NCBI RefSeq assembly: GCF_029168945.1 | Contig: NC_083604.1 | Span: 29,011,686-29,075,685, forward strand | Origin: Cannabis sativa | Taxonomy: Eukaryota > Streptophyta > Magnoliopsida > Rosales > Cannabaceae | Direction: 5' to 3' | Length of the DNA: 64,000 nucleotides | Shown: positions 56,314 through 64,000 of the stretch, piece by piece | How the letters are laid out: every line of letters starts with the position of its first letter | Numbering within the stretch: position 1 is the stretch's first letter | The notes under the pieces: generated by a model | What the model was told of the DNA's origin: nothing | Databases searched by the model: none | Seen by the model: only the letters and a program-made list of their open reading frames with translations | Program-made: the position numbers and the translations under genes

Positions 56314-56748
56314 TCATTGATATTCGCCATTTTCACTAATTTGATCTCTTGAAATGCTAAACCCAACAATATCATTCAAAGTTTCGTGAGTGCTTTGTAT
56401 AGTAGCATCTTGTACTTCATAGATGTCTTCATCTCCATCAAAATATATGTCTTTTTCTACATTTGTCCTTATAAAATTGTGAATTCCACAACAGGCAAGC
56501 ACGATGTACTTCTGTATTTTCAAATCATACAAAGGCATTTGCTTTAAAATTAAAAAACGAGCCTTTAATACGCCAAAGTACCGCTTGATGATATTTCTCA
56601 AAGACGAATGTCGATAATTGAACTCCTTTTTTCCTGAATGATTATGATCTGTATATTGATTCAAATGATATCTTTCTCCTCGATATGGGAAAAGAAAACC
56701 AGGCATATTTGTATATCCAGAATCAATCAGATAATATTTTTCTAAACA
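56314..56748 (-). pseudogene. Harbinger transposase C-terminal fragment (DDE_Tnp_4)
   Basis: The minus-strand frame reads EKYYLIDSGYTNMPGFLFPY, then RGERYHLNQY, EFNYRHSSLRNIIKRYFGVL and KIQKYIVLACCGIHNFIR, ending at a stop at 56314. The second catalytic aspartate is present in YLIDSGY. At the third position, family members have glutamate in a VIER-type motif; here it is lysine (IIKRYFG). The first aspartate lies in an upstream exon not found. An intron acceptor may precede near 56750. The enzyme cannot be active as written. Confidence 0.85.
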
Positions 56749-56759
56749 ATGTTAATTGA

Positions 56760-58520
56760 TATTATTTTTTCATATAAATTATCTAATCAAAATTCAAAGA
56801 TAGATAACTTCTTAAAAGTAACTTCTCATCCTAATTAGCCTCATGCCAACCTAAAAACAGTAAGCAATTGCTACAGCTAGCCATGACCCATACATCATTC
56901 TTTTCATTCTAAGAATACTTCAGATTCATTATTTCATTTCATAAAATAGTCAATAAAGATGCAAACAGGAGATACTACAGAACAATCGTCCATATTTTGC
57001 AAGTACTGAAACAACATGAACTTTATTAAGACAGACCAAAACCTTGAATAAGCAAATCAACATATCAACATGTAAATTTGAATTAATAGACAAGAAATAT
57101 AATTACACTAGAAATCATATGGGTATCTTTGGATTAGTAATGTTAGGCAAGCTTGAGTTAAATAGTATAATTACATATTATAAAACACACAATTAACATT
57201 TTACAACACATACAGGTTATTGAGAGATTTAACCAAACAGTTCATATGCACACAAATTTTAAAAAGAACAAAGTATATTAGGGGTGGGCATGGCCTCCCG
57301 TTGTTCCCCCTATCTCCGTCAGCTTGCAACACTTTATCAAACATCAAATAGAAGATGTCAAACATATTAACACAGTGTATTTCTATTACTAGCAAATGTC
57401 AATTTATAACCAAATAAATCTTTTAGTTGTGAAATTCAGTTGTCCTCAGCAAAATAGATAAGATATCTCCATTTTATGATTTTATATTAGCCTAAAATAA
57501 GGCCTTCTACCTTTCATTCTAAAAAACACATAGATTCATTAACACTTACAGCTCAAAGCACAAAACAATAGGTGAAAACTATGGGATTCATCGTTGCTCA
57601 GAGTGAACTCTTTATATGGTTTTGATGAACAGAGAGATGGGAATAATAACAAGACAACACTTAATGACTGCATTTAGCACAAACCCACATGGAAACAAAA
57701 CACTAAAGACATATTTAAGAAAATATCTTATCCTAATACCAAGATTTAGCTAGTGGTATTTTGATTAATCTGTGGTCTGAAATAAAATCCAAATCTTAAT
57801 AATGACAATTAAGAAAGAAACCCATATGAGGAAAAAGAAAATGAAAGAGTATACCAAATTAACTTTCTATAATTATGCAGATCCAAAGCCACCATATAAC
57901 ACTATTTTGAATCTTTAGAAAAAAAAAAAAGACTAACAAAAAGACTACACAGTACACAGTATGTGAATCAACATATCTTTATTAAGTGCCAAATAAGAAT
58001 TCCTTCACATCTACCTAAAGAAATCTATATATAAGCTATATGAATTCCATCTAATCTTCCTATCGAAACACACAATAGTTGCAATCTCAAATAAAGTCAA
58101 AATAAATTAAACATCTTACACCAGGAAAGGACCACGATGCAACTCTTATTCAACACATTAGAACACTAGCATAAAATATTATTCTTTTCAATTTTCCACC
58201 ATCTAAATTTCTTTCCTAAACAATAAATATATTTTAAAGTGTGTATATAAGAGAATGGTCACAATTAATTATAAGAGTAAAGTGTCCAGTAATGAGTATT
58301 GAGTTTTTTTTCCCCAAATCCTTCTATTTTTGCTATCAAACCAAAATCATGGTAAAGAACAAATATGTTTATCCCAAATTAAAAGGAATGAAAAAGAAAA
58401 TACTCATGGACAAGAAAATATCAAGGCTTCAGTATGTGGATCTACCAAAGAACTCATCCAATGAATGATTCAACAAAGAAAGCTATTTATAATTGGAAAA
58501 AAGTTATTAAAAAATAATAT
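56760..58520. other. Interior of the Harbinger element without recognised genes
   Basis: About 1.8 kb of AT-rich sequence. Short open frames occur on both strands but none shows a known motif. The remaining transposase exons and the Myb-like gene expected here are not detectable. Confidence 0.55.
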
Positions 58521-58529
58521 GGGAGAAGT

Positions 58530-58715
58530 ACATACCAACCTTGTTGTAGTCCGTCACCTGAGAAAGGCCATGAATATACAGCCGACATCGCCTAATAGAG
58601 CTTGCGTGCGTAATGCCAGAAAGACTTGGACCTTCGGCTATGACGGTGTCGCCGGAAACGAGTACTTCAGAAACGACACCCCAAGCTTCGAATTCAGCGA
58701 GAATACTATGAGGTA
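58530..58715 (+). other. Unidentified exon-like, GC-richer block in the Harbinger element
   Basis: This 186-bp block is distinctly GC-richer than its surroundings. The plus strand reads NRACVRNARKTWTFGYDG and then NEYFRNDTPSFEFSEN, and is followed by ATGAGGTAAAAA, which looks like a splice donor. The minus strand also has a long open stretch with EFEAWGVVSEVLVSGD. Strand and identity are unresolved. It could be a captured host exon or part of the element's second gene. It is followed by a GA-rich stretch (58800-58930) like a plant 5' leader. Confidence 0.4.
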
Positions 58716-59116
58716 AAAAATGTAGAACCCAATTCAGAGTAAAATACTAAAGTCTCATTTCAGAGATTAAATCCTAAATCTCATTAAACTAAAAATCTTT
58801 CAGAGAGAGAAAGGTGGGGAGAGAGAGAGACTGAGAGCGATATACATAGAGGAAGAGATTACCTGAATGGAAGCCATTGAAGATCATTGAAATTGCAGAA
58901 CTAGAGAGCGAGAGAGAAGCGAGAAAAGAGGAAAAAAGTGTTTTTAAAAATTTTTAAAATCGTTCAAAATCTGTTTTTAAAAATTTACATAAATTTGATT
59001 TTAAATTAGAAAAACAAAAAATAAAATATTTTACCGAACGTACTTTTATTTTAAATTACTAAATATTTGATTAAAAAAACAAAAAATCATTTTTAAAATG
59101 ATTACCGAACAGCCCC

Positions 59117-59547
59117 TAAAATTAAATATACTCTCAATATTAAAAATAACAATAAAAAATAATAATGTTACAAATTATATATCAATATTTACATATATTT
59201 AAATTAATTTAAAATTGATGTTCAATTAACTAAAACCAAACAATATTAATATTTATAAATATTAATTTCAGAAAAAAATATTTATATATATTAAATTAAT
59301 GTAAAATAAATAATATTAATATTTATATATATTTATAAAACTAATCCTACTAACACCATTAAATTTAACGGAATATTGTTATATTTTAAAATATTCTGTT
59401 TAACTAATAAAAACTGTTAAATATAGCTGTATTTTATATATAAAACTATTAATTTTTCTGTACATATATCATATGAAGATTATTATTTTATCCAAATATT
59501 GATGATGTATATATATATTCAAATAATTTATTGATAGGTAATGGAAT
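59117..59547. other. AT-rich spacer with duplicated flank blocks
   Basis: The first part (59118-59180, ATACTCTCAATATTAAAAAT) repeats 55660-55725, and 59334-59415 (AACTAATCCTACTAACACC) repeats 55466-55550, both in the same orientation. No gene is seen. Confidence 0.7.
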
Positions 59548-61445
59548 TGTAACACCCTAACTAACATAAGCGTGTTATCGTGATTTTAAACGTACTGTGC
59601 AACTCGTTGCTAATCAGCAAGGTTATTGAAAATCCTGAATAATTAAAATTTGCTTATTTAATTAAAAACTTAAAGTATTACATATATGACATTTCGAGAT
59701 CCCGTTTACAAATACTTTACAAAAATTTGCTATACATATAATCAAAAGTTTGTCGCTTAACGACTATACAGCGAAAGCCTCGATGTCCCAAAGATCGTAC
59801 GCTCCAGGCCTAACTGCCCTGACATGTACAATCTTCACCTGCTCGTACTCACGGGTCGTCAACTTTAGCCTTGCCCTTACCTACACATAAAGACAACACT
59901 GTGAGTCGACAAACTCATTAAGAAAAGCATAACAGATAACATGGAACTAACCTGGGTTATAACCTGGCGCCCATACACCCGATCATAACCCTAATCCCCA
60001 TGTCCCACACGGTACTGAGTCTAGAACGTTCATACGACAATACTATCGACCATAATGTAAGCCTATACTCAATATGCTAGTCATACTCTAGCCATATTGA
60101 TGTGACAACATCGATCAGTATTTCAGCCAACATACATTTATCAGTAATCAGTACAACTCTATGTATACTATTACTGATATCAATGTAATCTAACAAGCAT
60201 AAACAACATGTACGCTAAACATGTGATAACATATGCATAACATTATACTAATCTTACCTTGATTCCAAATTCAGGTGTGCCGGCCAACCTGAGTGGAACA
60301 ACTGCTCGGCGAATTACAGGCTCCTAAATCACAACAATCATAACATAGGTAACTTACACGCTACATCACTTTTCGCGAATTTAAACTTGAAACTAAAAGT
60401 TTCCCTATCGATGGATAACATGGAAATACCCTAAACATCTCAAAAAATGGGAAAAACTAGGGTTTCCAAAACTGCCCCAACCGGTAGACCGGTTCCCAAC
60501 TGGAATTCTGGTTTCGAGGGGTTTCCTGGGGACCAACCGAAATTTCGGTTCCTACAGGTCCCCCTGAACCGGAATTTCGATTCAGTGCAGGAAAGGCTCA
60601 AAAATTCATAACTCCCTCAAATCAACCCCAATTCAAACCAAACCTTCCAGACCTGTTATTAAGACTATGAAGAACATATCCCAAGCAACAAAACCAACTA
60701 ACATGCTCAGAAACACAAACTACCATTAAAGCTCCAAGTTTGAGTTCTAAACTCAAAACTTGGTTAATTCTAACTAACAACCATTATAACCTGTTTGAAT
60801 CCACATATCTAAACATAAATAAGCTTCAGAAAACAAAACCATACACTAACAGCAGCTACAACAACATAAACCACAAAGCATGCATAATTCCATAACTTAA
60901 AACCCAAGAAATCAAAGAGGAGGTTAATAAAGACTATACCTTAGCTTGGATTCACTAGAAACTTGCTGAAAATCACCTTGAATTGCTAAAGAAAAATCAA
61001 AACCTAGTTGGGTTCTAAGAGGGTTCGAAAGAGAGAGAGAGCTTTGAGAGAAAATGTGATTTTTGCTTACTTTTTCTAATTTTTTTAAAATTAAAGGAAT
61101 CGCATAGGTTTTATTAAATCAAACTCAGCCAAATACATTTAAAAAATCTGCTTGTATTTAATTAATTAGCTCCAATAAAGACAAAATACAAAATGGGCAA
61201 AAAGACCAAAATGCCCTTGCCTACACTAAACTATCTTTAAACCACTTAGGGGTATTTTGAAAAATTCTAAAATCCCAACAAAACCCGACATTCCCAATGT
61301 ATAAACTATATCGCTCCCCTATACTAAAAATACTATGATGTGATTCTAATAGTCAAACACCGCGTTTTAATATTGTCGGACACTAAATATGCAAAATTAT
61401 GAAATTTCCATATATGACATATAAAATGTTAGAGATATTATTACA
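59548..61445 (-). repeat. Solo LTR related to the Gypsy-4 LTR
   Basis: The plus strand begins TGTAACACCCTAAC and ends ATTATTACA. Read on the minus strand it aligns along most of its length with the Gypsy-4 LTR (GTTAGGGTGTTACA end, CTCGTTGATTAGC-like block, chromosome-wide conserved GTCGACTCACAG-like and palindrome segments). It has no internal region, so it is probably the product of LTR-LTR recombination. ATGGA occurs on both sides (59541-59545 and 61446-61450), with two extra bases, AT, at the left junction. It is more diverged from Gypsy-4 than the Gypsy-4 LTRs are from each other. Confidence 0.82.
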
Positions 61446-61447
61446 AT

Positions 61448-62170
61448 GGAAGATAAACCAAGATATATACAACTCAATTGTAAAAATAATACAAGGACAA
61501 TAAAAGAGATTTGATGAAATATATGTTACAATACATATATATACACTATAAATTATATATATATATATATGAAAGGTAGAAGAGAAGATTACAACACATG
61601 CATGTAATATAATATATGTATATATAACAAGAGAATAATATATATATAAACACTCACTCACAACCTTGAGTGTAGATTAGTGGGGATCACCATGACTTGA
61701 ACAAGGTATTACACCTTTGTCCAAAAGCTTATTTCCCCCTATCTCTAAGCACTAAGGGAACTCTCTAGGAAATAGCTTTGGGAATTATCAAGCCTTTTAG
61801 GGTTTTCTAGCAAAGTGCTTTCTTGATAGAAAACTTCTTCTCCAAAATGAGCATCTTAGACCTCTTTATATAGTGTTTAGGATATCATCACCATTTGAAA
61901 TTCAAACTCATAACCCCATAGATGTTATGGACTCAAATGTAACTCCTACACACACCATAACTCCTATAGCATTAAGAATTTCAAATTAAGATGTGTAACA
62001 TCTTCTTACACTCTTAATGTTGGTGATGATGGTGGAGGTTACTCATAGTAACAAGTAACTCCCAAATGTTACAAAAAGATGACAACTAATATACATTGTC
62101 ATATGTTACATATTATTAGTTTATTACACATATTTAATCTATATATTATATTATTATAAATAATATAACA
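61448..62170 (-). repeat. 3' LTR of a minus-strand LTR element, probably Copia
   Basis: On the minus strand the segment begins TGTTATATTATTT after a polypurine tract (GTGGGGGAT), contains a TATA box at 61864-61873, and may end at CTTCCA (61448). After that end no primer site follows, as expected for a 3' LTR. The exact right end on the minus strand is uncertain because the solo LTR is inserted next to it. Lineage is guessed from LTR size and the GTGGGGGA tract. Confidence 0.5.
61864..61873 (-). promoter_or_regulatory. TATA box in the probable Copia LTR
   Basis: The minus strand reads CTATATAAAGAGGTC, followed within 90 bases by a leader-like, T/C- and A-rich sequence. Confidence 0.55.
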
Positions 62171-62276
62171 ATCCCCCACTAGATTAAATATTATCTCTTT
62201 AGTAACAAACTTGTAACTTTTGTAACATTTATTTAATCAATCAAAAATATTATATCAAAATATAACATTCCCCCAC
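62171..62276 (-). repeat. Duplicated polypurine tract plus LTR-start motif
   Basis: On the minus strand GTGGGGGAATGTTATATT (from 62276) and GTGGGGGATTGTTATATT (from 62179) occur 97 bp apart. The second borders the presumed LTR. GTGGGGG recurs at 63154 and 63395 further upstream in the element. Confidence 0.75.
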
Positions 62277-62465
62277 TTTGATTGACTAAATACACACTTT
62301 TAAGAAGTCTTGCTTAGGTGCATTAGATAAAATGTCTTTCGACTTGAATTTTATTTTAGTGTAATTACCACAAAGTTTGATGAAATTTTGGTTGCCGTAG
62401 CATTGAACCATTATTCCTTTAATACAAACCGGTGATAACACACACACCCTCGCTAATGCTCACTT
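62277..62465. other. Non-coding internal sequence of the probable Copia element
   Basis: This is the internal region upstream (minus strand) of the polypurine tract. No coding frame is found on either strand. The hairpin array begins at its right edge. Confidence 0.5.
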
Positions 62466-63983
62466 GAGACCGCATGTCTCGCTCTTGCACCGTTAATGGC
62501 CATGTGCAAAATTCCAATTCATGGACTCTCTAGAGAATAACTCCCAATTCTCATAAAAGGCGGCACCACCTCTAGTCCATATAGGTGGATTTTTAGTGTC
62601 TCACCACTCGTTAGACACTTCTTAAGCTTAAGTGAGTTTTCTTAAGCTTAAGCTCCATTAAAAAACCTTTTGGTTTTAACCCTCAATTTTACAACATGTA
62701 CTCATCCATAGATGGGACAATTGAGTACCACATTCACTCTATTGACTTGTTATTACCTATTGAACTTAAGACTAAATTTTTACTAGTGTTAAGATAGGTT
62801 ACCATCAATGAGCAAAACGCTAAGGGAGTTTAGGTCCCATCCTCGAAAATTCATGCTTTAATCTTGTACGGAGATTAAGCGATTTGTTATAACCTCTCAC
62901 TATTGATTCCATGTGAATCATGCATGCCAAAAATATAGTGTTCACTTTGTGACCACTTTTCTCCTTAAGTACTTAAGCTTTGAAAATTTAATCATAAAAG
63001 ATTAATTTTCACACAACTCAAATTCTCAATAATTTTGATACCAAACATATCAAAAATACACCAATTTAGACACCAAACATGTCTAAATTCTCATATTTTA
63101 TTTTTAGACACCAAGTATGTCTAAACTTTCTCATATTAGAGTATACACCCCCACACTTTCACATTTCATTATTAAGACAATATCTTGATTTTAAAATATA
63201 GAAGACCACTTTGTCTCTATAACTCTTTTAATTAATTTCCTTCTTGAAATTATTTTCACTTAACTTTGACACCAAAATATGTCAAAATTTTACATATACA
63301 CATAGCCAAATTTGATTTAGAATTTGAATCCAAAATCAATAAATTAATCAATAATGTCTCAACACATTTTGATTAAATTTGTGGCTCACCCCCACATTTT
63401 TACCATAAAGTGTATATAAAATATCACTTTTGTGTATTTTCCTCTTCAAATGACTCTTTAAGGCCACTTTAAAAATACCATTTGACATTTTTAGTTTTCT
63501 CAACAAAACTAAAATATCAAACTCACATTACTACTCATAAAATAATGTGATTATTTTTACTCATAATTTTAAGGTTATCTCCTTATTGAGATTAGCCCAA
63601 AATTATACCAAAGTTAACAAAATTCTCATCAATTTTGTTCACAACTTTGATCATTTAAGATTCAAAATTGCTTCTTCAATTTTGTTATCTTTTTACTATT
63701 TTTGAATCCACATTGATTCATTTACTTTTGAGTCCAAAATTGCTCTTCCAATTTAGGGCTCATTTCACAAGTTTGGGTTCACTTTTAATCCATTTGTTCT
63801 TGCTTATGACAATGCAAGTCCAATAAAAGTGTAACTCTCATAGTCCACTTTTTCTTATCTCAAATATGAGATGCTTATCTCTTATAACCCAATAAAAGAT
63901 GTAACTTCTCAAAAGCCGTCTTTTATTATCTCATAAAGTGAGATGTTCACTACCAAATTGAAAAAGAATTTAAAATATTCTTT
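62466..63983 (-). repeat. Dense array of short inverted repeats (hairpin array), continues past window
   Basis: More than 30 short inverted repeats tile this non-coding stretch. Examples (stem, positions): TTTTAGTTTT (63489-63514, loop CTCAAC), AACAAAATT (63616-63639, loop CTCATC) nested in CAAAGTT (63609-63649), AATTTAGACA (63063-63089, loop CCAAACA), CAAAATTG (63663-63684, loop CTTCTT), TCACATTA (63523-63550), TAATTTC (63233-63252, loop CTTCTT), AATAAAAGA (63891-63927), AAAGAAT (63963-63983). Stops in all frames rule out a protein explanation over most of it. It lies in the internal region of the LTR element whose 3' end is at 61448-62170. Confidence 0.7.
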
Positions 63984-64000
63984 ATTCACAAAATAGATGA

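Larger units (their letters stand above)
55752..59116 (-). mobile_element. PIF/Harbinger transposon
   Basis: The left end GGTGGCGTTTGGTAAC and the right end (minus strand) GGGGCTGTTCGGTAAT form imperfect terminal inverted repeats. The 3-bp duplication TAA flanks both (55749-55751 and 59117-59119), as expected for this superfamily. A transposase remnant is on the minus strand at the left side. The size is 3365 bp. No intact Myb-like partner gene was found, so the copy is defective. Confidence 0.83.

Noticed and set aside
57201..57395. 64-codon minus-strand frame inside the Harbinger element
   Set aside because: No motif of the transposase or the Myb-like partner; surrounding DNA is AT-rich and frames of this length are expected by chance.
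61383..61661. 92-codon hydrophobic minus-strand frame as a membrane protein gene
   Set aside because: It consists mostly of TA-repeat-derived Y, I and S codons and spans the junction between the solo LTR and the neighbouring LTR.

Overview
The window is plant nuclear DNA, most likely from a eudicot with a repeat-rich genome. It carries Ty3/Gypsy elements of the Tat and chromovirus (Tekay-like) lineages, CACTA and PIF/Harbinger transposons, plant-type TATA boxes and introns, and AT-rich spacers. The species cannot be fixed from the sequence. No intact host gene was found. The only host-like coding traces are an SDR-type exon remnant at 851-970 and an unidentified exon-like block at 58530-58715.

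Layout, as nested insertions. (1) CACTA-1: a broken TNP2-type transposase (1289-2687) and a second multi-exon gene (14065-15280), separated by a Tat-lineage retrotransposon (2686-13904) with a truncated 5' LTR. The Tat element carries gag, protease, RT, RNase H, a second RNase H, integrase, and an antisense, intron-containing gene with its own TATA box. (2) Gypsy-2, a minus-strand Tekay-like element (15281-44458, 3' end lost), is split in its RNase H region by CACTA-2 (15873-38811, target duplication CAT). (3) CACTA-2 encodes a Ulp1-type peptidase gene. That gene is split by a tandem LTR-internal-LTR-internal-LTR Tekay array (17885-32897) with one outer 5-bp target duplication, AGTTC. (4) Gypsy-4 (44952-54585, target duplication AAAAC) is a nearly complete plus-strand Tekay-like element. 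(5) A PIF/Harbinger element lies at 55752-59116 (target duplication TAA). (6) A solo LTR related to the Gypsy-4 LTR lies at 59548-61445. (7) The 3' end of a minus-strand LTR element (probably Copia) runs from 61448 past the window end.

Three observations stand out. The right edge (about 62466-63983) is tiled with more than 30 short inverted repeats whose stems vary while the loops fall into a few classes; two tandemly duplicated hairpins show compensatory stem changes. In the tandem Tekay array, differences between copies concentrate at CAG/CTG trinucleotides and look like errors at CHG-methylated cytosines rather than real mutations. The antisense gene of the Tat element looks like a complete transcription unit.

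Most coding entries are decayed or interrupted. Frames were read by eye, so exon borders and domain limits are approximate.
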